Source of the DNA: Triangularia verruculosa
Lineage: Eukaryota; Ascomycota; Sordariomycetes; Sordariales; Podosporaceae
Direction of reading: 5' to 3'
Length of the DNA: 64,000 bases
Assembly (NCBI GenBank): GCA_033296885.1
Contig: MU863884.1
Location: 186,001-250,000 of the forward strand
Shown here: positions 12,593-23,237 of the stretch, in pieces
How positions within the stretch are numbered: position 1 is the first letter of the stretch
How the letters are laid out: each line of letters begins with the position of its first letter
Position numbers and translations under genes: made by a program
The notes under the pieces: generated by a model
What the model saw: the letters and a program-made list of their open reading frames with translations, nothing else
Databases searched by the model: none
What the model was told of the DNA's origin: nothing

Positions 12593-14356
12593 ATGTTCCC
12601 CGTCAAAGGCCTGAGTATCTCGGCCGAGAAGCTGAAGATCGAGACGGAAAACGGCGCGGTACCAGTGAATGCGGCTCCCGCCCCGGCCTCGAAACCTGCG
12701 AGAAAGCGCAAAAGACCAAACCAGCAGAATGTAACAGCAGAGAACTTTGCTGATCTCTGGGATCAAGTCATCGAGCACAAGGAGGCTCCCAAGCCAGGGG
12801 TCAAGCCACAGAACAAGCAAGAAGCAAAGCGCCAGAAGACGGAGCACCAGCCCGCCCCCAAGGATAACACCAATGTCGAAGACAAGAGCGAGGACAATAG
12901 TGCCAAGAAGGGCAAGAAACAGAAGCAGAAGAAGGGGAAGCAGGAGACTGTAGTCGAAGCTGAAGATGACTTTAATGGCTTTGACGATGAGGAGGACAAG
13001 GAGACCAAGCCCACGCCTGTCGCTCAAGATGGCGCAGGCAAGAAGAGGAACAAGAAGGACAAGAAGCAACAACCCAAGACCACCGACGACAACGAGAAGA
13101 ATACAACCATAGAACCGGCACCACCAAAACCCGCCGCTGCTCCCCCAGTCCCAGCCGGACCCAAACTCACCCCCCTTCAAGCTTCCATGCGCGAGAAGCT
13201 CATCTCCGCCCGCTTCCGCCACCTCAACGAGACCCTCTACACCCGCCCCTCCAAAGAATCCTTCTCTCTCTTCGCCGAATCCCCCGAGATGTTCACCGAA
13301 TACCACGAAGGCTTCCGCCGCCAAGTAGAAGTGTGGCCCGAAAACCCCGTCGACGTCTACATTAACGAGATCAAAACCCGCGGTCCCCTCCGCCAACCCC
13401 CCAAATCCACCCCCACCCCCTCCACCACCATCCCCCTCCCCCGCGACTTCCACACCAAAACCTGCACCATCGCCGACCTAGGCTGCGGCGACGCCAAACT
13501 CTCCTCCACCCTCCAGCCCTTCAAGCGAAAGCTCAAACTCGACATCCACTCCTTCGACCTCCAAACCGGCGGCAACCCCCTAGTCACCAAAGCCGACATC
13601 GCCAACCTCCCCCTCGAACCCTCCTCCGCCGACGTCGTCATCTTCTGCCTCGCCCTCATGGGAACAAACTGGACGGATTTCATCGAAGAAGCCTACCGAA
13701 TCCTCCGCTGGAAGGGCGAGCTCTGGGTGGCCGAGATCAAATCCCGATTCGCCAACCCAACAACAACCTCCGGCACCACCACTACCCAACCAGCCAAAGT
13801 CGTCACCCACAGCGTCGGCAACCGCCGCAAAAACGCCAAACCCACCCCCAAACAAACCGCCGCGGAAGAAGCCGCCGATCTAGCTGACCTGGCCGAGCAC
13901 GTAGACGGGGAGATCCCCATGCAAAAGTCCACAACCGATATCACCGCCTTTGTCTCCGCCCTCCAATCCCGCGGTTTTCTTTTGAATCGCGACATGGGCG
14001 AGCACGCGGTGGACATGTCCAACAAGATGTTTGTCCGCATGTCCTTCGTCAAGGCTGCTCCAGCGCTGGTTGGGAAGTGCTCTGACCCCAAGGCGCTCGA
14101 GCGGGAGGCACGGCTGAAGGAGCAGAGGGAGGTCGAGAAGAAGCTGGGTCCGAATGCGAGTAAGCTGGGGAAGGACCGTGGTTTTGGCGGGACGATGAAT
14201 GGGTTCAAGGATAAGAAGAAGGAGAAGGAGACGAGGGCGCAGGTGGTGGAGAACCGAAAGAAGTTTGTTGGTGCGGGAAGGGAGGAGGTGGAGGAAAAGG
14301 AGAGGAGGAGGAGGGAGCAGGGTATTTTGAAGCCTTGTGTTTATAAGTTGAGGTAG
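12593..14356 (+). CDS. RRP8: Ribosomal RNA-processing protein 8 (25S rRNA m1A methyltransferase)
   Basis: This is a nucleolar SAM-dependent enzyme; yeast Rrp8 makes an N1-methyladenosine in 25S rRNA and assists pre-rRNA cleavage. It is a single exon of 587 residues. Residues 1 to about 200 are a Lys/Glu-rich low-complexity arm with poly-basic KKGKKQKQKKGK blocks, as expected for a nucleolar protein. The catalytic domain starts at about 200 (ASMREKLISARFRHLNE). Motif I is DLGCGDAKLSS at about 295, the acidic FDLQ strand follows, then VIFCLALMGTNWTDFIEEA and YRILRWKGELWVAEIKSRF, which are diagnostic of RRP8. An insert of about 45 residues (TTTSGTTTTQPAK to EEAADLADLAEH) separates the last strands. 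The start chosen is the ATG in context ATCATGT; the frame is open further up but has no earlier ATG. Confidence 0.95.
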   Translation: MFPVKGLSISAEKLKIETENGAVPVNAAPAPASKPARKRKRPNQQNVTAENFADLWDQVIEHKEAPKPGVKPQNKQEAKRQKTEHQPAPKDNTNVEDKSEDNSAKKGKKQKQKKGKQETVVEAEDDFNGFDDEEDKETKPTPVAQDGAGKKRNKKDKKQQPKTTDDNEKNTTIEPAPPKPAAAPPVPAGPKLTPLQASMREKLISARFRHLNETLYTRPSKESFSLFAESPEMFTEYHEGFRRQVEVWPENPVDVYINEIKTRGPLRQPPKSTPTPSTTIPLPRDFHTKTCTIADLGCGDAKLSSTLQPFKRKLKLDIHSFDLQTGGNPLVTKADIANLPLEPSSADVVIFCLALMGTNWTDFIEEAYRILRWKGELWVAEIKSRFANPTTTSGTTTTQPAKVVTHSVGNRRKNAKPTPKQTAAEEAADLADLAEHVDGEIPMQKSTTDITAFVSALQSRGFLLNRDMGEHAVDMSNKMFVRMSFVKAAPALVGKCSDPKALEREARLKEQREVEKKLGPNASKLGKDRGFGGTMNGFKDKKKEKETRAQVVENRKKFVGAGREEVEEKERRRREQGILKPCVYKLR

Positions 14357-14821
14357 ACATTTTCTTTTTCTTTGTGATGATAAGGGCTGGTAAAAATCAT
14401 GGTAACGATGGGATAGTTTCATGTATGAGCAGAATCGATCTCTTTGCTAAGCAAAGTGTCCTTTGAGACTCATCTCGGAAGTGCTGTTTAAATGCTGCAG
14501 AGGGTTCAGGGGTAAATAGCAACGGCAACGATATCTTTCAACATCAAATTTGAACACACACACACAAGCAATCAAATTTCCAAGCTAAGCATAGCTCTCC
14601 CCCTGTTCTAAAGACCACACTTCATCCCCCGTCTTCATTTTTCGTTTTGTATAAATCCAGCAAAGAAAACTTGTTTTAAAAGCTCGAAATATCTCTATCA
14701 CACAAACCAGCTGCTGTGAATCACGAGGGACAAACACACTCGCTATGCTAACTACGACGAAAACTTTGTGTGTGCCAACGATCCAGCAGTTCTGCATAGT
14801 ACGAACATCCAAATCAGACTT
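14357..14821. other. Convergent intergenic region RRP8 / DDI1
   Basis: 465 nt of A/T-rich sequence lie between two stop codons, with a CACACACACA run near 14,555. It probably contains both 3' UTRs. No gene is seen. Confidence 0.5.
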
Positions 14822-16334
14822 CTAAGCCTCGAAAATCAGACTGGCAGCGTATTCGACGTTTCCACCGGTGGCCTCCAACGCTTGGATGGCTTGTTGCTCT
14901 GACGCCCCCAACGCTTTGAGCTGTTCAATGTCTTCCCTGGGAAACCTCGCGGTTTGCTGCTGCTGCTGTTGAGACGGCTGTTGCTGTTGAGACGGCCGTT
15001 GCTGCTGAGGTGGTTGCTGAGCGGGCGGTGCGAGTGGTTGAGGCGGACGAGTAGCCTGCTGCTGCTGCGGAGGAGGAGCTTGACGAGCAGATGGCCCTGG
15101 AGCCGGCGCGCCAGGGGCCGTCACGGCACCAGTCCGCTGGCCAATCGTGGTACCTGCTGGTCCAGGGGCGGTTGGCTCTTTCTGGACCTGCTCCTCCACA
15201 TCTCTTGGAATATCAGCCTCCCCCAAGAACGGCACAACCTCTCCCTGGATGACCAGCGCGTTCTTTGCCAAATCAATGCAGGCCTGATACCGCTTCAACA
15301 TGTCCAAGCCGAGGAGAAGCTCCACCGTCTTTCCCTCCATGACTGTGAAACTGCATGGGAGGAAAAGCGGGCCAATCTTGATCTGGGCCGAGTGTACACG
15401 GCCGAGAATGTTGGCTGTCCCGACGCCCTTGGCAATACCGGCGAAGCGTCGGTCAACCAGCCTCATGATACCGCAGGCTTCGGCACAACTTGGGCTCATG
15501 ATGGTGGCCTGCGCGCCAGAGTCAACGAGCGCCTTGACCTTGTGGCCGTTGACCTCGACGTCGAGATACAGCATGTGTACGTAGCCGAAAACTAAGAACT
15601 TGTTAGAAGGTAGTTCATAAAAGATGGTTTGATCGTATGATCGAAGAAGCTCACCTTCGGGATTGTGCTCAATGGCATTTTGAAGGTTCTCCATGACGCG
15701 CTCTTGCCTGATCATCTCCTCAATCTTCCTCTGGGCTTCCACGTCGAACGGATCCTCATTCAACCGCGCAATCATCCGATGGCGCTCGGCCCGTTCCCGC
15801 CGCTCAATGTCATACTGGCTGTTGAAGATCTGTGCAAACTTGACCGGATCGTCCAGCGCACCTGCCCATTGCGGTGATGAATTTTCCACCTCTTGCCGGA
15901 GAGCCGGGTTGCCCAGAATCTGTAGGCGGACAGTCTCGGGGTCCTGCGCTCCTGGAGGCGCCTGGGATTGTTGGTGGGAGGGACCTGCCTGTCCCTGTCC
16001 TGTTGGGATGCCTGTGCTGCCGCGGATGTCGCGAACGTGGAGAGCCATCATGTCGCCATCGTCGACGTTTAGTTCGGCCAGGGTCTTTGAATTGTCATTG
16101 ATGAGCTTTCCGTTGTGGTAGAGGTGCTGGGAGGTGGAGGGGTGGCCGGTTTCGACCTGGATGGAGCTTCGGAGGGTCTCGATGGTCATCTCCGGGTAGA
16201 CGTCCAAGGACAGGAGGTCCTGGTCGTCCGCCTGGGACTCGGCGTTTGTGATGGTGAGTGTGATGCGCCTGGTGTTTGTGAGTAACCTGCCACGAAAATA
16301 TCCGACTATGGAAAACAAAAGAGTCGACTTACAT
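14822..16334 (-). CDS. DDI1: DDI1: UBL / retroviral-type aspartic protease / UBA shuttle protein
   Basis: This is a ubiquitin-dependent aspartic protease and proteasome shuttle. Exons (minus): 16334-16333 (only A and T of the start codon), 16268-15655, 15591-14822, giving 461 residues. The ATG is made by splicing AT to G, giving MRITLTITNAE, the typical fungal DDI1 N-terminus. Residues 1-75 are the ubiquitin-like fold. The helical domain follows (NPALRQEVENSSPQWAGAL in part: NPALRQEV). The protease domain spans about 206-330, with catalytic Asp229 in VDSGAQATIMSP and the flap/closing motif LGLDMLKRYQ. A Pro/Gln-rich linker (about 345-420) precedes a UBA domain (IEQLKALGASEQQAIQALEATGGN, here quoted as IEQLKALGASEQ). 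The protease is the cellular DDI1 type and not a transposon remnant. Confidence 0.95.
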
Positions 16335-17951
16335 GTTGTCAGGTCTGGCGCAACTCGCAAGGTCGTCGATGGCGGGGGACTTGACACAAGAACGAAGGGT
16401 GGTTTTTGAATCAATGAGTTCCGAAAGAGAAAACTCAAACGGGAAATTCAACTTTTTAGCTCTGAAAAAAATATATGTCTCGTGTTTGTCAACGGTTCGA
16501 GCTTCGGTTGGATGTTGTGGCACGAGGGGCAGCCCGAGGTAAGGTCTCCAGCGTAGTCGGTGACGGAGGGGCTCCAGTTTCCGAAATCGAAATGGCGGCA
16601 GGCGGGCAGCTAGGGCCAGGGGGGAAATAGGCTCCCTAAATACCTGATTGGAGGGGTCCATTACAATCACCAATCACCAATCGACACAGGCATATGCGGC
16701 TGTCCTGGCTGTACACTAACATGCAGTTAAGCTTCGCAAGCACTGCTTCATGCCCCTGAAGCCGCAGTAGCGCTGTCAACCTGCGTTAGATTATCTGCCT
16801 TAGGTGTCCGACATATTCAACACCTGAGGATGGAAGTCGTTGGAAGCCCATCGAGGCCCATGCGGTAAGCTTCCCCGGGTGGACACATGGGCCAAGTTTT
16901 GTCAGGAAATTGACCAGAAAGACAGAGACACTCGGCAGTCAGTGTAGCGGTGTACATTTGGGCTGCTTCAAGCGGATTTCCGGGGCGACGCGGAACGCAG
17001 CATCTCTCAACATGCAGGTATGACTATCAGCAACAAGTTTGATGACTGGCTTCGGCGGTTGGGATGAACTTTTCATGCATTTGGGAATCAGTTGATCCCC
17101 CGCGGATGCAGCGGTTGCAAGCGATTGCAGTACACTAGAGCTGGATGCAACGCGGTCTGCATCTGTTCGAACACATCGAACGTTTCGGCCTTGCTCCGTC
17201 TGGTATTGGCTCGCTTGGTCGTGCTGGAACAGCTCGAGACAGGACGACTGACTGTTTTTTCTTTACCTGCTGCAAGACTCGTAGATGTAGTGTAGCAAGC
17301 TCATCAAGATCTCACCATATTGAAGCTTATCGGTGACGTCAGGCCAACCCCTGTTTGCCGTTGTGGATATTCACGGGGATGGAGGGGGCGGGGTAAAGCC
17401 ACGGAGTGCCTGCCGGCATCCCTTGACCAACGCCGTCAACGCCGCCGAACACTTTCCCCAGATTCCACGTTTTGTTCGTTTGGATCGGCGCCGCCAACGT
17501 TGGAGATTGACAGCTGCAAACGTCAGGGTCCACTAGGGGTCCTGCTTGACAGGCGTGACAGGCGAATGACACCAAAATCTACTGACTGAGGGGCAAAGGG
17601 CTCTCGAGTCGTTCCTTTTCAGGCCCCTCGCAGGTGGATCTGCAGCTTAGACATCCGGGATCTCATGACCGGTCTAGAGGAGTGAGTTGGCACTCTTCCC
17701 AGCCTAGTGGTAGAGAGTGTCAGTGGTAAAATTCCACCTTACAACTCAGACAATATTGTATCCCCATCGCAGATACCTTTCACGAGCCCAGGTGTTACCG
17801 ACCTTGACTTGACCACGTGGAAGGTTTCTGATTTGAGGTTTCCGTTTTGATACCCATCTTATATCAGCAGAGAGACCCAACACTGCAGACTTCACTGTGC
17901 ACATAGCACAAACGTATACAACACAGTGCATGCAGCATACCAATATCCAAC
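16335..17951. promoter_or_regulatory. 1.6-kb divergent intergenic region, DDI1 / acetyltransferase
   Basis: No open frame with protein-like composition was found on either strand. The part next to DDI1 (16,335-16,680) should hold its leader, including the 5' UTR part of the exon that carries AT of the start codon. The rest is presumed promoter of the acetyltransferase. No recognisable operator or RNA gene was found. Confidence 0.4.
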
Positions 17952-18914
17952 ATGGTCAACCACATTAAGCAACAACCGGCGAGAGAGGACATCATCCCTC
18001 CAACTGTCGCCAGTCCAGATCTAGTCGATGGGGATCAGGCCGTCGACGAGTCTTCGGATCTCGACGGGGACTTTGCAGAGCTACAGAAGACCTTGAGCCA
18101 GAAGCGACGAGCAGAAAAAGACTGCCCGGAATCAAGGCTTCAAAAAGCACTGCCATTCCCTTTCTTCCCGAACATCGGACCTCTCACCATCTCCGACGCA
18201 CCGTCTTGCGTCCAACTGGAAAACGCAGCCTTTCCCAACCCTGAGCATCGAGCCTCGCCCGAGAAGGTATGCCAACGTCCCCTTATCCCTTTTTCTTCCC
18301 TGACTAACCCCTGAAATAGTTTGCCTACCGCCTCACGGCATGCCCCGAACTCTCCCTCGGCGTCTTTTGCACCGTCATTCCCTCCCAGCTTCCCTCGTCC
18401 TGCAAACTGCCCACCTTATCCACCGCTCGCCCGGTAGAAACTGATCGTGCCGATGGGGCCGTCAGTGTACTCCTAGCTCACATCGTCGCAACACGCGGGA
18501 AGGGCAAAGTCGTCAGTGACGCTGACATGGACTACCCCAGAGACTGGCGGACAAGACAAGGGAAGCCAGCAGAAGTGGGACATCAGGAGGCCGGGGGGCT
18601 GGTCGCGATTCACTCCCTGGCTGTGCTGCCGGGGCTGCAGGGGTGTGGGATTGGGCAGATGATTATGAAGGCGTATTTGCAGCAGGTGAAGAATATGGGG
18701 ATGGGCGAGGGGGTGGGGTTGATTTGCCAGGACTATCTGGTCGGGTATTATGAGAGGTTTGGGTTTAGGAGTTTGGGGCCGAGTAAGGCGCAGTTTGGGG
18801 GTGGGGGGTGGAATGATATGGTGAGTTTCCTGCCTTTGTGAAAAAGTGGTGTTGAAGGAGTGATAAACTGATGAACTGCCTTAGGTCTTTGACCTCTCTG
18901 GGAAATCAGAGTAG
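17952..18914 (+). CDS. GNAT-family N-acetyltransferase (polyamine/arylalkylamine type, PAA1-like)
   Basis: This is predicted to move acetyl from acetyl-CoA to a small amine. Exons 17952-18266, 18320-18820 and 18885-18914 give 281 residues. Residues 1 to about 75 are a polar, probably disordered extension. The domain then has FPNIGPLTISDAPSCVQLENAAFP, shown here as SDAPSCVQLENAAFP, typical of the AANAT/Paa1 group. Motif A is about 205-222 (LAVLPGLQGCGIGQMIM) with the acetyl-CoA loop Q-G-C-G-I-G. Motif B has YYERFGFRSLG. The last exon is ten codons (VFDLSGKSE plus stop), and without it the protein would run on into VSFLPL. Substrate is inferred from family only: polyamines in yeast Paa1, arylalkylamines in animal AANAT. 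Its stop faces that of the URA5-type gene. Confidence 0.85.
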
Positions 18915-19243
18915 TTGTTTCGAGCAGTGTCGTTGTACGGAAGCGTTTTTGGAAGCGGCTGAAGATGGGATACCCAAGCAGAGAGAGACTGAAGCTGCCC
19001 GTGAGGCGGAATAGGAGTAGACAGTATGCAATACTCAGCAGCAAGTAAGCGCATAAAATTACACGTCTTTCAAGCCGCATGTCTGTCTCCAAGCCGTGGG
19101 CATGACATTTACGGGCCTTTCCACCGACTCTCATTTCTACTGAGTAGGAGACCTGGCGTATATTTCCACCATGAGGGCCTCAAATATCTAACAGCCCACC
19201 ACGCTTTATTTTTTTTTCTTTTCTTTTCTTACCAACAGCACAC
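18915..19243. other. Convergent intergenic region
   Basis: 329 nt lie between the acetyltransferase and orotate phosphoribosyltransferase stops, with a T-rich tract at 19,205-19,235 (TTTTTTTTCTTTTC). It probably holds both 3' ends. No gene is seen. Confidence 0.5.
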
Positions 19244-19945
19244 TTAGTCAGTAGCCTTATACTTCTCCCTATACTCCTCCGTCCGCTTGATGTCCTCCTC
19301 CCCAACCAACCCCTTGATCCCCTCAATAATATCATCCAGCGTCAAGATGGCAAAAATAGGGAGGTTGTACTCCTTCTTCAACTCTCCCAGGGCACTCGGC
19401 CCCGGCTTGGAATCATCCCCATCCTTGGCCGGCAGCTTCTCCATTCTATCCAACGCCACCACTATGCCGGCTACAATGCCGCCCTCCTTCTCAATCTTGG
19501 CGATAGCTTCGCGCTTGGCAGTGCCGGCGGTGATGACATCATCCACAATGAGGACTCTCTTGCCCTTGAGCGGGGCGCCGACGATGTTGCCGCCCTCGCC
19601 GTGGTCCTTGGCCTCCTTGCGGTCGAACGAGTACTCGAGGGAGGAGTACCTGGCCGGGTCGAGCTGGCCGAGCCGGATGGTGGCGGCGGTGGCGAGGGGG
19701 ATGCCCTTGTAGGCGGGGCCGAAGATGATGTCGAAGTCGAGGGCGCCGGCGGAGCGGTGCTCGGCAATGTTTTGGGCGTAGGCGGTGGCGATGGAGTTGA
19801 GGAGGTCGGCGCGGTAGAAGTCGCCGGCGTTGAAGAAGTAGGGGGAGGTGCGGCCGGACTTGAGGAGGAAGGAGCCGAATTTGAGGATGTTGCCGTCGAT
19901 GGCGGACTTGAGGAAGTCTTTTTTGTATTGGGGGAGGTTGGACAT
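19244..19945 (-). CDS. URA5: Orotate phosphoribosyltransferase
   Basis: This enzyme joins orotate to PRPP to make orotidine 5'-monophosphate in de novo pyrimidine synthesis in the cytosol. It is a single exon of 233 residues, the usual fungal length. The N-terminus MSNLPQYKKDFLKSA matches fungal OPRTases, followed by LKSGRTSPYFFNAG (orotate and substrate loop). YSFDRKEAKDHGEGG is the flexible catalytic loop with the conserved Lys, Asp, His and Glu. The PRPP-binding motif VLIVDDVITAGTA is at 131-143. The start chosen is the MSNLPQ methionine. An upstream in-frame MPK would add three residues and is less like relatives. Codon third positions are strongly C in this gene. Confidence 0.96.
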   Translation of the reverse strand: MSNLPQYKKDFLKSAIDGNILKFGSFLLKSGRTSPYFFNAGDFYRADLLNSIATAYAQNIAEHRSAGALDFDIIFGPAYKGIPLATAATIRLGQLDPARYSSLEYSFDRKEAKDHGEGGNIVGAPLKGKRVLIVDDVITAGTAKREAIAKIEKEGGIVAGIVVALDRMEKLPAKDGDDSKPGPSALGELKKEYNLPIFAILTLDDIIEGIKGLVGEEDIKRTEEYREKYKATD

Positions 19946-20812
19946 TTTGGGCAATTAGGGGACTGGATTGGGGGTATCAAAGGGGTCTGAATGGGTTGGT
20001 ATCGAGGAAAGTTAATTATGGCTCAACCGTCGAGGCGCATACACTACATTCGGTACTGGAGTGCCCCGCCATGGAAAAAGATGGATTTTTGATCGCGGGA
20101 TGCAATGGTGGGGTAATTGGCCGCCTCTGATGCCGCCGGCTGGGGCTGGGGGAAGTGTAGGTGAGATTGAGGTTCTTGACAAAAAGCTCGCCGGCCAACT
20201 GCTTCTTTTTGGGAAGTGAGGCCAGTTACGAAAACCCGAAGGTTTTACTTTGTTTGGAATCGAACTGAGAAGTTCGTCTACGAGTAAACAGCGGGCTTAC
20301 CACTTAGCCACAAGGCCCTTTTGGGGCCACCGGGACCGCTGTTGCAAATAGCTGCAGTTGATCTAATACGTATACCGTGGCTGCTCCTTCCTTTCCTCTT
20401 TCAGCTACTCCTTGATTTTGCTACATGCTGGTAGGAGCTCTCAGGAGCTATGACTATCAAACTGAGAGCAACTCTCAACAATGCTTCAAAAACCGTTCAA
20501 GGGTCCAAGCCGTTGTGTTCAATGTGGGGTACCTTGCTGACCAGCTTCCTGTGGTATTAAACCCCACACATGGCTTGGCACTGCCCCCACTTCCCTCGAA
20601 ATCGCACACACACCGCTTTTCTTATCTTATCAAAATGTTTTGCGGGCTGGGAAAAAATATTTCGAGGCGAGTTTTGCGGTCGGCGAAATCGACACGGCCC
20701 CGCCAGGACGCTGCGACTTTCGATTTTCGCCGTCTTCCACACCCACGCCCATATTGGAACCCCGACCCGACCACTTCCCCGGACAACGACAAGACAAAAA
20801 CAGTTGCCCGAC
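19946..20812. promoter_or_regulatory. Divergent intergenic region URA5 / NOG1 with a tRNA-like element
   Basis: 867 nt separate the two divergent genes. Apart from the tRNA-like element at 20,246-20,318 on the minus strand, I see only presumed promoter and leader sequence. The NOG1-proximal 150 nt are C-rich. Confidence 0.45.
20246..20318 (-). other. tRNA-like element (degenerate tRNA or tRNA relic)
   Basis: On the minus strand a TGGCTAAGTGG (20310-20300) matches the pol III A box exactly, and AGTTCGATTCC (20266-20256) matches the B box at all but one base. The 33-nt spacing is normal for a tRNA without an intron. A D-arm GGCT/AGCC pairs perfectly and there is a T4 run about 12 nt past the end. 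However, the acceptor stem pairs at only about 5 of 7 positions, the T stem is poorly paired, and the anticodon stem does not close around a normal T33-N3-purine loop. I therefore read it as a decayed tRNA copy and not a working gene. The isotype cannot be assigned. Confidence 0.35.
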
Positions 20813-23237
20813 ATGACGTGGAAGGACATTGCGCCCGTGCCTACGTAAGGATGCTCGAAGATAATTGAAGAATGGTTTGGGGGAGAAGGCTAACATGTTC
20901 TTTTTGCTGGGTCCAGGGCGCAGGAGTTTATCGATATCATCCTCTCGTAAGTTGAAGATATTTTTGGTAACACAGCAAGGGATGGGTGATGCTAACTATG
21001 GCACAGGCGGACACAGAGGAGATTGCCCACCCAGAGTGCGTATATCGAATAGGAATTGCTTTGGGAACATTGTTGCTGACTCGAAAATCGCAATCAAGTC
21101 CGTGCTGGCTTCAAGAGTACGTACAACCCGGACGATGGGGAAGGAAATGCGATCAACAGGATGCTAACACAATGCGCCTACAGTTAGCAGAATTCGCGCC
21201 TTCTATACCCGCAAAGTCAAGTCAGTACACTCCTCGAAATCGACGACAGTCTCGAGCCAAGCGCTAACCTCCAACCCCTAGATTCACACAGGAAACATGC
21301 AGCGAAAAGTTCGGCGCCATCGTCTCCAGCTTCCCTATCCTCACGGACCAGCATCCCTTCCACCGCGATTTGATGAATATTCTCTATGGTGCGTCTTGTT
21401 GGGTCTGAAGAGGTTGCGCTAGGATGGCTATTGATGCATGTTTGAACAGATGCGGATCATTTCAAGGTGGCCCTTGGCCAGGTCTCGACAGCCAAGCACT
21501 TGATCGAGACCATCTCGCGCGACTACGTTCGGTTGTTGAAGTACTCCCAAAGTTTGTATCAGTGCAAGCAGCTCAAAAGGGCTGCCCTCGGTCGTATGGC
21601 GACACTTATCAAGAGACTGAAAGACCCACTCGCCTACCTCGACCAGGTCAGACAACATTTGGCTCGTCTGCCCGATATCAACCCTACCACCCGTACTCTC
21701 CTCGTCGCCGGTTTCCCCAACGTCGGCAAGAGTTCGTTCGTCAGCTCCGTCACCCGCGCTGATACCCCTGTCGAGCCATATGCTTTCACAACCAAGAGCT
21801 TGTTCGTCGGTCATCTTGACTACAAGTACCTTCGTTATCAAGTGATCGACACCCCCGGTATTCTCGACCACCCTCTTGAGGAGATGAACACTATCGAAAT
21901 GCAGTCCGTTACCGCCCTTGCCCATCTCAGAGCCGCCATTTGCTTCTTCATCGATATCTCGGAGCAGTGCGGTTACCCACTGAAGGCGCAAATCAACCTG
22001 TTCAAGTCGATCAAGCCCCTTTTCGCCAACAAGATGGTCTTTATCGTCTTGAACAAGATGGATGTCAAGAAGTTTGAGGATTTGGAGCCAGAAATGCAGA
22101 CCGAGCTCAACGACCTTGCCAAGTCTGATGATGTCGAGCTTCTCCGCGCTTCTTGCGCTACCCAGGAGGGTGTCCAGGACGTCAAGAACCACGTTTGCGA
22201 GCGTCTCCTCGCCGAGCGTGTCTCCCAGAAGTTGAAGGCCGGTACCGGCAGCAACGGCAACATTGGCTCTCGTCTCACCGAGGTCATGGCCCGTATCCAC
22301 GTTGCCCAGCCCATGGGTGGTGTCACTCGCGAGACCTTTGTTCCAGAAGCCATCAAGGACATGAAGAAGTACGACAAGAACGACCCCGAGAGGAGGAAGT
22401 TGGCTCGCGACGAGGAGTTCGAGAACGGTGGTGCCGGTGTGTTCAGTGTCGATCTCAAGAGGGATTACCTCCTCGCCAACCCAGAGTGGAAGTACGACAA
22501 GATCCCCGAGATCTACGATGGCAAGAACGTCTACGACTACGTCGACCCCGATATCGATGCCAAGCTTGCCGCGCTCGAGGAGGAGGAGGAGCGTCTTGAG
22601 AAGGAGGGCTTCTACAAGTCTGACTCGGATATTGGTGATGAGTCTGAGGAGGAGGTTCTTCAGAAGGCTGAGTATATCCGCGAGAAGCACAAGCTCATCC
22701 GCAACGAGGCCAAGATGCGCAAGTCGCTCAAGAACCGCGCCATGATTCCCCGCAAGTCGCTCAAGAAGTCGTTCTCGCAGCTTGAGGACCACCTTGACCA
22801 GCTTGGTGTTGATACCCAGGAGATTGACCTCCGCGGCCGCGCGGCGGTTCGTGAGACGCGTGGCAGATCAGTTGGTGCCCGTTCCAGAACTGGCACCGTT
22901 GACCCAGATGCCATGGAGGTGGATGCTCCTTCGGCGAGGGACAGACTTCGCAGCCAGAGCAGGCCTCGCGACAGATCGGTCATGGCCACCAACCGTCGCG
23001 AGGACGGTGTCACGGATGAGGTGATGCGGACAAAGGTGGAGAGACAGGCCAAGCTTGCCCAGCGCAAGATGAACCGCATGGCGAGACAGGGTGAGGCTGA
23101 CAGGCATATTGCTGCTGCCATGCCCAAGCATTTGGTACGTTTCCCTATAAAGCCCCGTTGCTCTTGTGGACTTGAACTAACTGATTTGGCTCTAGTTCTC
23201 TGGCAAGCGCACACTCGGCAAGACCAACAGCCGTTAA
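20813..23237 (+). CDS. NOG1: Nucleolar GTP-binding protein 1 (60S ribosome biogenesis GTPase)
   Basis: NOG1 is an essential GTPase that rides on pre-60S particles from nucleolus to cytoplasm. Exons 20813-20844, 20917-20946, 21007-21035, 21099-21116, 21184-21220, 21282-21388, 21450-23134 and 23196-23237 give 659 residues. The six small exons restore the conserved start MTWKDIAPVPT through RTQRRLPTQIRAGFK and RAFYTRKVKFTQET, which cannot be read without splicing. The GTPase domain has G1 GFPNVGKSS at about 172, G3 DTPG at about 217 and G4 NKMD at about 285. After it come the NOG1 C-terminal domain with acidic and basic blocks (LEEEEERLEKEG, MRKSLKNRAMIPRKSLKK) and the last exon FSGKRTLGKTNSR. 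The extreme 5' crowding of introns is unusual compared with the neighbours. Confidence 0.96.

Noticed and set aside
12530..13453. 307-codon minus-strand frame across RRP8
   Set aside because: It is the antisense shadow of the Lys-rich RRP8 arm, giving Leu/Val runs; the plus strand has clear methyltransferase motifs.
14822..16334. Retrotransposon protease because of the DSGA aspartic protease motif
   Set aside because: UBL and UBA domains flank it in the right order, and the sequence matches cellular DDI1. No reverse transcriptase, integrase or LTR is nearby.
21428..22792. 454-codon minus-strand frame across NOG1
   Set aside because: It is antisense to the conserved GTPase domain and results from codon bias.
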